Shown piece by piece: positions 1 to 8,156 of a stretch of DNA of 64,000 bases. The notes under the pieces are model-generated. The model was given only the letters and a program-made list of their open reading frames with translations. It did not search any database and was not told where the DNA came from. Both the position numbers and the translations under genes were made by a program. Position 1 is the stretch's first letter, and the number at the start of each line of letters is the position of its first letter. Origin of the DNA: Verrucomicrobiota bacterium (GTDB taxonomy: Bacteria; Verrucomicrobiota; Verrucomicrobiia; Limisphaerales; J093); NCBI GenBank assembly GCA_016716505.1, contig JADJWF010000003.1, forward strand, positions 728,971 through 792,970, written 5' to 3'.

Positions 1-25
1 AGCCGAGAAAAAGCAGCCGCATCAT
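1..25 (-). CDS. start of an unidentified gene (partial)
   Basis: Only the first eight codons are inside the window, read from an ATG at 25 on the minus strand as MMRLLFLG. It begins 7 bases after the stop of the glycosyltransferase at 33-863, on the same strand, so it is probably the next gene of the same operon. Many family 1 and family 9 glycosyltransferases start with a similar hydrophobic strand, but eight residues cannot identify a family. A second in-frame ATG lies at 22. Confidence 0.35.
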
Positions 26-32
26 GGGGTCG

Positions 33-863
33 CTACTGCTTCGAGGCGTCGGACCCGCAGCCCGCCCGACGAAGATGGGCGTCCAAACCCGTCGCGCACC
101 GCTGGCGTCGCTCACGGACGGCTCGCTCCAGCAAATCGTCGTTGTCAGCCAACCGCGCGCGACTGGCCGGCGGATGCCACAGGTGATAGCACAGCGCCCG
201 ACCGCGCACGTCCAGCCGCCGGAGACCAGAGTTCATCAGCCGGACGACCAACTCGGAATCCTCCCGTCCCCAACCCACGAAGTCCTCGTTGTAGCCATTC
301 ACTTTCTCGAGGTCCGCCCGCCACACCGCCAGGTTGCACCCCCGGACACCGCGGAGGTCGGTCCGCACCCGTTGCAGCGGAAACGGCCAGCGGAAGGCGT
401 GTTTTAAGCCGCCCACCTGGAAGGCAACGAGCGCCCGCCAGCGATCACGCCGAAAAGATTCCAGACCGAAGAAGCGCGCCCCCACTCGGCCAATCATCGC
501 CCGGTGTCCTTGGACGAAGTACCCCGGCCGGGCCAGCATCGCATGGTCTCCGATGAATCTGGGATGGGGAACCGTGTCGCCGTCGAGCAGGACACAGTAT
601 GGCGCTGTGGCGGACGCGATGGCCGCGTTCAGAATCCTCGCCTTTCGAAAGCCTTCATGGGGCTGCCAGACACGCTCGCAGCGAAAAGGCTGCGCCTCCT
701 GCCAGCGGCAAAACAGCTTTTCCGTGGCCTCGCCTGAACCGTCGTCCGCCACCAGCACCTCCGCAGGGTGAACGCTCTGGGCCGACACGGCCGCGAGGAC
801 GCGATCAAGATATTCCGGCTGATCGTAAGTGCTGATGATCAGGCTGACGCCGAGATCGCTCAT
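33..863 (-). CDS. family 2 glycosyltransferase with galactosyltransferase-type C-terminal domain
   Basis: A 276-residue protein expected to transfer a sugar from a nucleotide-sugar donor during surface polysaccharide or lipooligosaccharide synthesis at the cytoplasmic face of the membrane. It opens with the GT-A strand VSLIISTYDQPEYL, has VADDGSG near residue 40 and the metal-binding LLDGDTVPHP near residue 95. The later stretch GVRGCNLAVWRADLEKVNGYNEDFVGWGREDSE (given here in parts: GCNLAVWR, GYNEDF, GWGREDSE) is the signature of the Glyco_transf_7C domain. The ATG at 863 was chosen because homology begins there; the open frame extends further upstream without family features. It follows a second glycosyltransferase on the same strand, 65 bases away. 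The acceptor is unknown. Confidence 0.88.
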   Translation of the reverse strand: MSDLGVSLIISTYDQPEYLDRVLAAVSAQSVHPAEVLVADDGSGEATEKLFCRWQEAQPFRCERVWQPHEGFRKARILNAAIASATAPYCVLLDGDTVPHPRFIGDHAMLARPGYFVQGHRAMIGRVGARFFGLESFRRDRWRALVAFQVGGLKHAFRWPFPLQRVRTDLRGVRGCNLAVWRADLEKVNGYNEDFVGWGREDSELVVRLMNSGLRRLDVRGRALCYHLWHPPASRARLADNDDLLERAVRERRQRCATGLDAHLRRAGCGSDASKQ

Positions 864-928
864 GGACGCAAGGAGCTCACCGTCGGAATCGGAATGGCAG
901 CGGGCCCGGCATCGCTCGGCAGACCACC

Positions 929-1705
929 TCACGGCGCGGGCGCTTTCGCCGTCCGGGCTTCGCGAACCATCGCGTAGCGCGTCAAGGTGGAAAAGGCACT
1001 GAGACCGGCGATGTAAAATCCCTGCCAGCCGTCGAGAAATCCGAGCCGAAGCAGGTACGCCCGGACAAATCGCCACGCCGGCCGCACGGCCAACTCGAAG
1101 ACCCCCGCGTGGCGTCCGCTGGCCTGCCACCGCCGCACGAAGTCCGCGTGATAGGGCGCGATCTTCGCAATCTGTCCCGCGATACTTTCGTTGCTGAAGT
1201 GTCGCAGTTCGGCCGCCAGTCGCCCTACCCTCCCGTCCACTTCCAACCGTGCATGGGGCTCCTCCCCCGCCCAGCGCGCCCGACCGCGACGCCAGAGCCG
1301 ACGCACCCGGTCGGGATACCAATCGCCGTGGCGAATCCAACGACCGCAGTAGAAGGTACAGCGCGGGAATTCGTAGGCCGCCGGCTCCGTTCCCAGGCCG
1401 CTCACTGCTGACCCGATCGCGGCGCGCAACTCGGGCGAAACCTCCTCGTCAGCATCCAAGTTCAGCAGCCAGGGTTGGGAGCACTTCGCGGCCACCGAGT
1501 TCTTCTGTTCAATGAAGCCCTTCCACTCCTCACGCCACACCCGGGCGCCGTACCGCTCCGCCACCGCCTCGGTTCCGTCGCTCACCTCGCGATTGATGAC
1601 CACGACCATCTCCGACACCCAGCCGGACACGCTGGCCAAGGCCCGGCCGATGCGGTGGGCCTCGGCACCCGAAATCAGACACGCGGAAATGGGCAATTTT
1701 TGCAT
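929..1705 (-). CDS. family 2 glycosyltransferase, WaaE/KdtX-like
   Basis: A 258-residue GT2 enzyme resembling lipopolysaccharide core glycosyltransferases of the WaaE/KdtX group. Visible features are the N-terminal strand ISACLISGAEAHRIGRALAS, the VVVINREVSDGT segment, EWKGFIEQKN, and the donor/metal motif LNLDADEEVSPEL near residue 80, followed by YPDRVRRLWRRG and HFSNESI, which are typical of this group. The C-terminal 50 residues include a hydrophobic stretch (LGFLDGWQGFYIAGLSAFST) common in these enzymes. The ATG at 1705 is the first with homology. It is divergently oriented from the GT9 gene at 1751, with 45 bases between the starts that must hold promoters for both. Confidence 0.88.
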   Translation of the reverse strand: MQKLPISACLISGAEAHRIGRALASVSGWVSEMVVVINREVSDGTEAVAERYGARVWREEWKGFIEQKNSVAAKCSQPWLLNLDADEEVSPELRAAIGSAVSGLGTEPAAYEFPRCTFYCGRWIRHGDWYPDRVRRLWRRGRARWAGEEPHARLEVDGRVGRLAAELRHFSNESIAGQIAKIAPYHADFVRRWQASGRHAGVFELAVRPAWRFVRAYLLRLGFLDGWQGFYIAGLSAFSTLTRYAMVREARTAKAPAP

Positions 1706-1750
1706 CGTGGCCGCATCCAGCGCCGGCTCATCATCCGGGCGGAGCCGATC

Positions 1751-2842
1751 ATGCGACTCGCCGAGTTTTACAACGCCACGCGAAACGCCCGCAAAATAAT
1801 TCTGGTGGACCTGGGCTTTCTGGGCGACGCGATTCACACCATCCCGGCCTGCTGGGAACTGCACCGCCATTATCCCGATGCCGAACTGCACACCGTTTTC
1901 GCTCCGGTGGGCGCGGAAGTCCTGGCGCTGGTGCCGTGTGTTCATCGCTCCTGGGCGTGGCCCCGCACCCGCTCGCTCAAAGACTGGCGCTCGGATTTGC
2001 GGCGCTGGCGGGAACTCCGTCAGCAACACTTTGATCTGGCGCTCAACTTCAGCGGCGCGGACCGGCCGCTGCTGATCACAGGTTTTTCCGGCGCCCCCTG
2101 GCGGGTGGCCTACCCGGGCGATCGCCGGCACATCTGGGCCCGCTGGCTCATTCCCCGATGGATGTCTCGACAGCCCCGAAATCAACCCGTTTTCGAGCAG
2201 CGTCGCCGCGCCCTGGCTGAATGCGGGTTCTCCCTGGCCGCGCCGCAGTTTGGCCTGCGCGTGCCGGACGAGGCCCTTGCCGCCGCCGCGCGCTGGGTAC
2301 CCCCCAACGCGGTTCATGTCTCCATCAGCGCCAGCGGGCCACTCAAGGAGTGGCCCCTGCCCCACTGGATTTCGTTCGCGCGGGCGGTGCTGACCGAATT
2401 CCCCGATTGGCGAATCGTCGCCACCGGCGCGGCCACGGAGCGGGAGCAAACGCGCCTGCGGGAATTTGCTGCCGGCGTCCATCATCCGCGGCTCGTCCAG
2501 GTTCCCCCGGGCGGATCCGTGGCGCTGCTGGCGGCGATTCTGAGCGGCTGCCGACTCCATGTGGGGGCAGATTCGGGTGCGCTGCACCTGGCGGCGGCGC
2601 TGGGTGTCCCCTGCCTGGCATTTTTCCGTGACTACGAGGGAACCATCGAATGGGCACCCACGGGGTCGCGGCATCGGATTCTCAAGCGCCCCTGCCCCTG
2701 CGACATCAATCGCTACCGGCAACCGGTTCCGGCGTGCGGCTTTGCCGGACCGGCGCGCTGCTTGGCGGACATATCCGTGACTGAAGCCCTGGAGGCCTTC
2801 CGGGCCGTGCTCCGCGAATCGGCGGCAACGACACCGGGTTGA
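1751..2842 (+). CDS. family 9 glycosyltransferase (ADP-heptose:LPS heptosyltransferase-like)
   Basis: A 363-residue GT9 protein of the WaaC/WaaF/WaaQ group, which add heptose to the inner core of lipopolysaccharide. The first Rossmann strand KIILVDLGFLGDAIHTIP contains the family's D/GD acceptor-site motif; the second domain has VHVSISASGPLKEWPLPHW around residues 180-200 and the donor-binding CRLHVGADSGALHLAAALGVPCLAFF around 275-300, equivalent to the D-(T/S)GxxHxA motif. Length is typical. The ATG at 1751 starts immediately before the conserved N-terminus. It neighbours two GT2 genes on the opposite strand, so the region is a small lipopolysaccharide/core locus. Exact sugar specificity cannot be read from the sequence. 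Confidence 0.88.
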   Translation: MRLAEFYNATRNARKIILVDLGFLGDAIHTIPACWELHRHYPDAELHTVFAPVGAEVLALVPCVHRSWAWPRTRSLKDWRSDLRRWRELRQQHFDLALNFSGADRPLLITGFSGAPWRVAYPGDRRHIWARWLIPRWMSRQPRNQPVFEQRRRALAECGFSLAAPQFGLRVPDEALAAAARWVPPNAVHVSISASGPLKEWPLPHWISFARAVLTEFPDWRIVATGAATEREQTRLREFAAGVHHPRLVQVPPGGSVALLAAILSGCRLHVGADSGALHLAAALGVPCLAFFRDYEGTIEWAPTGSRHRILKRPCPCDINRYRQPVPACGFAGPARCLADISVTEALEAFRAVLRESAATTPG

Positions 2843-2863
2843 AGTGAACCGCCGAGTCGCGCG

Positions 2864-3703
2864 CTACTGCTGCCCCGCGCTCTGAAGCGGGTCCCAGTAG
2901 CGCGAGTTGACCAACCCGCGTGCGTCGCCGAAGGCCGGGTCGCGGGCCGGATTGATCTTGTTGTCCTTGCGCGCTTCGGCGTGCCCGTCGGAAAACCCGA
3001 CCACGCCGGTGGACCGGTGCCGATTGGGGTCCACACCTTCGTAACCCTGGATCTGACTGTTGGCCCTCACCGGCCCCATGTACGACCACGGCCACCAGCA
3101 ACTGCTGCTCCACTCTCCGCCCATCTTGGGCATGGTATCCGCCACCACGAAACACTCGGCCGGGTTCACGATGCCCGAACGCTTGAACCACGGCCGCGAG
3201 ACAAACCGCACCCCGCCCACCACCAGCACGTCCTCGTTGTCATACGGCCACCGGTTCAGAAACCAGGCGTTCATGCCGTAGCCCACCTTGTGGCAGTCGA
3301 ACTTCCATTCCCACTGAACGCCGTTGTCGAGCCGGCGGCCCTTGATGGCCGGACAACGGAAAAGATTCGATCGCCCCTCACTGTAGCCCACGATCGCGGT
3401 GCCCCACCAGTTGGTCAGCGACGGCCCCGCGTCGGCCGTGTTCAACCCGAGGTTGCGGTGCGCCGGAAAGGTGTCCCGGTTGTCATCCGTGTAGAACTGC
3501 ATGAAGAGGTTGATCTGCTTGAGATTGTTCAGGCAGGCAATGCGCTGCCCCTTCGCCTTCGCCAGCGAGAGCGCCGGCAGAAGCATACCGGCAAGAATGG
3601 CGATGATGGCGATGACCACCAAAAGCTCGATCAGGGTGAAACCAGTGCGGCACCGACACGGGTCGGGGCTGGCGTCAGCCGACTTGCGGGAACGGGGGTT
3701 CAT
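2864..3703 (-). CDS. type II secretion-like pseudopilin, H-x9-DG family
   Basis: A 279-residue prepilin-like protein. A short basic leader ends in the prepilin peptidase site G-FTLIELLVV near residue 22, followed by a single hydrophobic helix (VIAIIAILAGMLLPALS) and the KAKGQRIACLNNLKQ segment typical of Verrucomicrobiota/Planctomycetota pseudopilins. The C-terminus carries the H-x9-DG motif (HRSTGVVGFSDG). The protein is expected to be processed, inserted in the inner membrane and exposed outside it. No secretion-system genes are adjacent, as is usual for these expanded orphan families, so the substrate or role is unknown. It converges on the GT9 gene, leaving 21 bases between stops. The ATG at 3703 gives a normal leader length. 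Confidence 0.88.
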   Translation of the reverse strand: MNPRSRKSADASPDPCRCRTGFTLIELLVVIAIIAILAGMLLPALSLAKAKGQRIACLNNLKQINLFMQFYTDDNRDTFPAHRNLGLNTADAGPSLTNWWGTAIVGYSEGRSNLFRCPAIKGRRLDNGVQWEWKFDCHKVGYGMNAWFLNRWPYDNEDVLVVGGVRFVSRPWFKRSGIVNPAECFVVADTMPKMGGEWSSSCWWPWSYMGPVRANSQIQGYEGVDPNRHRSTGVVGFSDGHAEARKDNKINPARDPAFGDARGLVNSRYWDPLQSAGQQ

Positions 3704-3805
3704 GGCGATATGAGCATGCCGCGGCTCCACCCCTGCATCAACTTGAAAATCGGGCCCGGATGGTGCCGCGCCGGACGGGCTGGGGCCGCATGGTCGCCTG
3801 ACGGC

Positions 3806-3985
3806 GTGCCGCTCAGTTGGAACGAAATCCGCCATCGCGCCATCGCCTTTGCCCGGGAGTGGAAGGGCGAAGCCCGCGAAGCCGCGGAGCGCCGGACCCT
3901 CTGGAACGAGTTCTTCAACGTCTTTGGCGTCCGCCGCCGCACCGTCGCGTCCTTTGAAGCACCCGTTCGCATGCTCTCCGGTTAC
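3806..3985 (+). pseudogene. N-terminal fragment of an MmeI-type (type IIL) restriction-modification enzyme
   Basis: From a possible GTG at 3806 the plus strand reads PLSWNEIRHRAIAFAREW, then ERRTLWNEFFNVFGVRRR and VASFEAPVRMLSG. I recognise this as the extreme N-terminus of large class I SAM-dependent DNA methyltransferases of the MmeI/type IIL group, which are usually about 900 residues or more. Homology stops after about 60 codons; nothing resembling motif I, NPPY or the specificity domain follows, so this is a relic. It is on the strand opposite to the adjacent pseudopilin and is separate from the Eco57I-like relic at 24-26 kb. The identification rests on memory of the family, not on a search. 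Confidence 0.6.
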
Positions 3986-4280
3986 GCCAAGCCGCGCCCG
4001 CGCCGGTGCATCCAAGGCTCACGCCCGAGCAAGCCTATGGTGATGCCGCCCACTGTTACTGCGCCAAGGAGGAACCACCGCCTTACCGGGCGCCGTAGGC
4101 AGTGAATCCCCGAAAACTCGGCTAAGGCGTGTCGTCCAGCCCGACCAGAGGAGCCGGCGCCCAAACCGCCGGAGAACGTCTTCCGTCGCTTCAGCCGACG
4201 GGAACCGTCTCCTGCCCCGGCCCGGCTGACCGGCCGGTGACGGTAGAAAACCGTTCCCGGCAATCCATCGGCGGGACATC
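3986..4280. other. no recognisable gene
   Basis: Between the restriction-modification fragment and the pseudopilin at 4281 I see no coding signal on either strand. It may be further decayed remnant of the same gene, but nothing supports that directly. Confidence 0.4.
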
Positions 4281-5144
4281 TTGGTGGCGGTGCGCTCGCT
4301 GAAACAACGCCTCGCCCGCCCGGCGAATCCGCCAGCCGCAGTCTCACGCCGCGCTGCGAGCGGCCCCTCTCTCTTCGGAGGCACCGACACGAGCCGCGAC
4401 CGCACCCCCGATCGCCGCGCCCCGCCGGCGGCCGCTCTCACCGCCCCGCCGCAAGTCTCGGGTTTTACCTTGGTCGAATTACTCGTCGTCCTGGCGATCG
4501 TCGCGTTGCTCGCGGGCCTGCTGCTGCCCGCGCTGGCCGCGGCGAAGGGGCGCAGCCATCGAACCACCTGTGGCTCGAATCTGCGTCAGATCGGACTGGC
4601 TTGGGAGATGTACCTAGCCGACGCCGGTCAACGCTTCCCCGACCGGCGCGACCTCAAGCTCACCCTGCCCGGCGGCTATCGGCCGTGGGACAACTGGCCG
4701 GCATCCGACCCGCGATCGGGCTGGGCAGCACAGGTGCTTGAACCACACCTCGCCGCCGGCGGTGTCTGGTTCTGCCCGGGCCTTCGGGCCACTGACCTCG
4801 CGACGCTTCCGCAAGCCGCTCAAGCCGTTCGCGGCGATTCCAACGCGCCGGCCGCCAGCTACTGGCTCTGGCGCTTTGACCGCGCCGACGAGCCGATCCC
4901 GCTCGACAACTTCTGGGGCAAGTCACCCGAGCAAGCGCTGGCGGATTTGCGCGCGGCAAATCATCCCGTGGTCGGGACACCGCACGGTCCGGCGGAAGTG
5001 GAGCTCGCCGTGGACGTCTATTTTCCCGGCACCATCCCGGCCGTGCCGGAGTCGCTGCGCGGGCGGTCCAGCCACCGCGGCGGGATGAACCGCCTGTTCC
5101 TCGACGGACACGTCGAGTTCCGCCGAGATCGGCGGCTGAAATAG
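4281..5144 (+). CDS. type II secretion-like pseudopilin with long leader
   Basis: A second orphan H-x9-DG pseudopilin. The prepilin site is SG-FTLVELLVV, followed by the helix LAIVALLAGLLLPALAAAKG and the segment TCGSNLRQIGLAWEMYL; the C-terminus has HRGGMNRLFLDGHVEF (H-x9-DG). As drawn from a TTG at 4281 the protein is 287 residues and the leader before the cleavage site is about 60 residues, far longer than the usual 5-30. GTG codons at 4284 and 4290 are alternatives, and no strong ribosome binding site settles the start; a later non-ATG start closer to the leader is possible. It is followed by a good intrinsic terminator. Function beyond pseudopilin is unknown. Confidence 0.8.
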   Translation: MVAVRSLKQRLARPANPPAAVSRRAASGPSLFGGTDTSRDRTPDRRAPPAAALTAPPQVSGFTLVELLVVLAIVALLAGLLLPALAAAKGRSHRTTCGSNLRQIGLAWEMYLADAGQRFPDRRDLKLTLPGGYRPWDNWPASDPRSGWAAQVLEPHLAAGGVWFCPGLRATDLATLPQAAQAVRGDSNAPAASYWLWRFDRADEPIPLDNFWGKSPEQALADLRAANHPVVGTPHGPAEVELAVDVYFPGTIPAVPESLRGRSSHRGGMNRLFLDGHVEFRRDRRLK

Positions 5145-5182
5145 TCCCCCCGAGCGTCGCGATTTATCCGGCACTGATGGGC

Positions 5183-5210
5183 CGCGGACGGAGATGTCCG
5201 CGCCCCTTTT
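5183..5210 (+). terminator. intrinsic terminator
   Basis: A 7-bp perfect stem (CGCGGAC at 5183-5189 pairing with GTCCGCG at 5196-5202) with a 6-base loop is followed by CCCCTTTT. It lies 38 bases after the stop of the pseudopilin gene and before the aminotransferase gene. Confidence 0.7.
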
Positions 5211-5318
5211 CAATGGACCATGCCCCAAGCTTGCCGGCGGGGTGCTTGCCCCAGCAAACTCCCTGCGTCGCACTCACATGCTTCACCAACTTCATCCGCA
5301 GTGGAAAGGAACCCCGCC

Positions 5319-6491
5319 ATGAGCCCAGCCAGCCTCGACAAATCCGCCTTCCGCTTTCCTTCGCAGGAACGAGGCGTGTATCTCAACCACTGCGGCATCT
5401 CGCCGCTTTATCCCGGAGCGGCGGCCGCCGCGCTAGCTTGGGACGAAACGCACGCGGCCTTGGGGGTGGGTGTGTTTCGCAAGCTGGGCGATCCCACAAA
5501 CGCCGTGCGAAGGGCGGCGGCCACGTTGCTGGGAGTTCCCGCCGAAGACCTCTCCTTCCTGCGCAACACGGCCGAGGGGCTCTCGATGGTCGCCAATGGT
5601 CTGCCGCTTCAGCCGGGCGACCAGATCGTCAGCTACATCCACGAGTACCCTTCCAACCACTACCCGTGGCGGCTGCAGGAGGCGCGCGGGGCGCAGCTCG
5701 CGCTGTTGCCCGACCGCGACGTGGGTTCTGGCCTCCCCGCCGAACGCCCGCGCGGCTTTGCACTGGAGGACCTGGAAACGCTGCTCCGGAGCGGCCGCGT
5801 CCGGGCGGTGGCCCTCAGCCACGTGCAGTTCACGAGCGGCTTCACCGCCGACCTGGCCGCGATCGGCCGGCTCTGCCACGAACATGGCGCGTGGTTGATC
5901 GTGGACGCGGCCCAAAGTCTCGGGGTCTTGCCCCTCCGCCCGCTCGAGTGCGGCGTGGACGCCGTCGCCGCCTCGGGCTGGAAGTGGCTGCTGGGGCCGA
6001 TCGGCACGGGTCTGCTGTACACGAGCCCGCGTTTGCGGGCGGCCCTGCGTTGCACCATGGCGGGGGCCGATCTGATGCAGCAGGGGGACCAGTATCTCGA
6101 CCATACGTGGCGACCTCACACCGATGGCCGGTTCTTCGAGTACAGCACGGGCCACATGGCCGCGGCGGCCGCCCTGGCAGCCTGCTTGAACGACCTGCAC
6201 CTGCGCGCGGGCATCGAGCAGATCGCCGCCGAAACGGCGCGGTTGCGAGAACTGCTCATCGCGGGTCTGGATTCAACGCGCTTCCGCCGGGCCAATCTCC
6301 CGGGAGCCAACGGTCCCATCCTCTCGTGGCTCGTCCCGGAGCCGGAAGCCGTGGCCCGACGTGCCGCCGAGGCCGGCGTGACGGTGACCGTCCGCGGCGG
6401 TTACCTGCGAACTGCGCCGCACTTTTACCAGACGGACGAAGAAATCCGGCTTGGCATCGAGGTGCTGAATCGCGCGGCGGCCATCGGCTGA
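5319..6491 (+). CDS. PLP-dependent class V aminotransferase / cysteine desulfurase-like protein
   Basis: A 390-residue fold type I PLP enzyme of the class V aminotransferase family (relatives include cysteine desulfurases and isopenicillin N epimerase-like proteins). The PLP-aspartate is in WLIVDAAQSLG (D196), the preceding LSHVQFTSG places H168/Q170 at the cofactor, and the Schiff-base lysine is in AASGWKWLLGPIG (K222). RNTAEGLS (81-88) contributes the phosphate cup. There is no cysteine loop that would mark a classical IscS/SufS, so the substrate is not assigned. The ATG at 5319 has a good ribosome binding site (GGAAAGGA) and begins just before homology. It is a single gene, followed by convergent permease genes. 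Confidence 0.85.
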   Translation: MSPASLDKSAFRFPSQERGVYLNHCGISPLYPGAAAAALAWDETHAALGVGVFRKLGDPTNAVRRAAATLLGVPAEDLSFLRNTAEGLSMVANGLPLQPGDQIVSYIHEYPSNHYPWRLQEARGAQLALLPDRDVGSGLPAERPRGFALEDLETLLRSGRVRAVALSHVQFTSGFTADLAAIGRLCHEHGAWLIVDAAQSLGVLPLRPLECGVDAVAASGWKWLLGPIGTGLLYTSPRLRAALRCTMAGADLMQQGDQYLDHTWRPHTDGRFFEYSTGHMAAAAALAACLNDLHLRAGIEQIAAETARLRELLIAGLDSTRFRRANLPGANGPILSWLVPEPEAVARRAAEAGVTVTVRGGYLRTAPHFYQTDEEIRLGIEVLNRAAAIG

Positions 6492-6551
6492 GCGAAGCAT
6501 TCTCCGTCGCGCGCCGCGGTCGGGTGCGCGCCGGCGGTGGACCAGCCAGCG

Positions 6552-8099
6552 CTAGCCCGCCACCAATTGCCGCAACTCGCCGTGCAGGCGACGACTGGCC
6601 GATTTCCAGAAGTAGAGGTTCAGGCAGCCGGAGACCGCCACCCACAGCCAGGGAAGAATGGCGAAAACGCGGCCGCCCCCGAGGAAGACCAACCCGATCA
6701 AGATCAACCACGGCCAGACAAGGACGCGTGAGAGCGTCGCCACGTAGGCCCGGCCGGGGCCCGGCTTGATCAGCCCCTGCAGCGTCCCCACCCACGCCAG
6801 GGTATGGAGGTCCCAGACCAGCATGACGCTCGTGGCGAGGGCGACGAGCAGCGCCGACCAATCGCCCGGCCGGCCAATGCCAAGGAAGAGCATGATGATC
6901 TGGCCGACCATCAGCGCGAGCACCGGCCCGGTGAACGCGTGGCGAATCCCGCCGAGGTGTCCGCTGAGAATATCGCGCACCGTCGCGCCGCTGGTGAGCA
7001 GCAGTTCGAGCGTACCGTTGCGCCGGTCGTCGGCCCACCGCTGGGCCGCCTCGGAGGCGACGAACCACTTGAAGGGCATTTGCAGGAAGTAGCAGAACAC
7101 CACCGTGTTGCCCCAGCCGCGCCAGTCCGAACTGACAAAGTATTCGCCGGAGAGCCAGACGATTCCCGCCAGCGCAATCAGCCCCCACAGCGCTTTGGCG
7201 CGGAGCCGATTCCGGTTGGCCAGCCAGATGAGCGGATTCAGGTCGAGCAACTCGCGTCGCAGCTCGCGGCGCTGACGGGCGTCGCCAAAGCTCCACTCGT
7301 GCCAGCGGCGTCGCCAGGCGGACACCCACTCCGACTTCGGGGCCTCGTGATAGGCGGAGGCCAGATGCCGCGCCGCCAGCCACAGGCACAACCACGCCAG
7401 GCCGTGAGTGATGCCCGTGGAGAGCCAGAAGTCGTTGACCCCGCGCGCGTATCGCCCCGAAACGGCGAGATCGAATTCGTCGGTGATGCTGAACCACCGC
7501 AGCCACGTGCCAACGGCGTTCCGGCCGGCGAGGTCAGCGAACCAGGGGAACGCCGCGCCCAGCAGAAAGAGGAGCAGCACAGCCACGGCTGCCGCGCTCC
7601 GCGTGTGTTGGGAAAAGGCGGACATCACCAGCCCCACCGACAGCGAGAGAAAGAGGGTGTTCAACAGCACGACCGCGGTGGTCCCGAACTGGCCGAGCGA
7701 CACACCGCCCATGAGGATCGGCAGCGCCAGCACGGGCAGAACGGCGGCGATCTGCAGCGTTGCATTGATCGAATAGCCCGCGAGCTTGCCCACCACGATG
7801 TCGAAGCCGCGCAGGTCGGTGAGAAAAAGCAGCCCCAGCGTACCCTCGCGTCGCTCACGGCACAGGGCATCGGAAGTCTGGAGCGGGCCGGCCAGCCAGC
7901 ACACCAGATAGGCCAGAGCGGCCAGCCCCTCAAAGAGGCCCTTCCCGGCGCTGGCGGCCGCCTGCCATTCCGCGAGAAACCAGAGGGTCCAGGCGGCAGA
8001 CGCAATCGCGATCGCCGCCGCCGCCATGCGCCCGTAAAAGGTCCGGTGTTGCCGGGCGGCCACCCGCAGTTCTCGTTCAACAACCGGAAGGAAGCGCAT
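6552..8099 (-). CDS. ABC-2 type transporter permease
   Basis: A 515-residue polytopic membrane protein with about a dozen hydrophobic helices arranged as two similar halves. Each half carries the signature cytoplasmic loop RREGTLGLLFLTDLRGFDIVVGK (around residue 85) and WADDRRNGTLELLLTSGATVRDIL (around 365), typical of ABC-2 and GldF/NatB-like permeases. It is the downstream member of a pair with the related gene at 8157-9911 (57 bases apart, same strand) and both begin with a similar PVVERELR/PIVERELR motif, so they probably form a heterodimer. No ATP-binding subunit lies in this window, so the ATPase is elsewhere or upstream-encoded in another locus. Cargo unknown. Confidence 0.82.
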   Translation of the reverse strand: MRFLPVVERELRVAARQHRTFYGRMAAAAIAIASAAWTLWFLAEWQAAASAGKGLFEGLAALAYLVCWLAGPLQTSDALCRERREGTLGLLFLTDLRGFDIVVGKLAGYSINATLQIAAVLPVLALPILMGGVSLGQFGTTAVVLLNTLFLSLSVGLVMSAFSQHTRSAAAVAVLLLFLLGAAFPWFADLAGRNAVGTWLRWFSITDEFDLAVSGRYARGVNDFWLSTGITHGLAWLCLWLAARHLASAYHEAPKSEWVSAWRRRWHEWSFGDARQRRELRRELLDLNPLIWLANRNRLRAKALWGLIALAGIVWLSGEYFVSSDWRGWGNTVVFCYFLQMPFKWFVASEAAQRWADDRRNGTLELLLTSGATVRDILSGHLGGIRHAFTGPVLALMVGQIIMLFLGIGRPGDWSALLVALATSVMLVWDLHTLAWVGTLQGLIKPGPGRAYVATLSRVLVWPWLILIGLVFLGGGRVFAILPWLWVAVSGCLNLYFWKSASRRLHGELRQLVAG

Positions 8100-8156
8100 G
8101 GGCGAACGCGGCCGATGACAAGCCGGAGGCGACCGGGGGGCGTGAGGCTGGAGGTC

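Noticed and set aside
3010..3700. Plus-strand frame through the first pseudopilin as part of the R-M fragment
   Set aside because: Only the part from 3806 matches the R-M family; the upstream part is the shadow of the pseudopilin.
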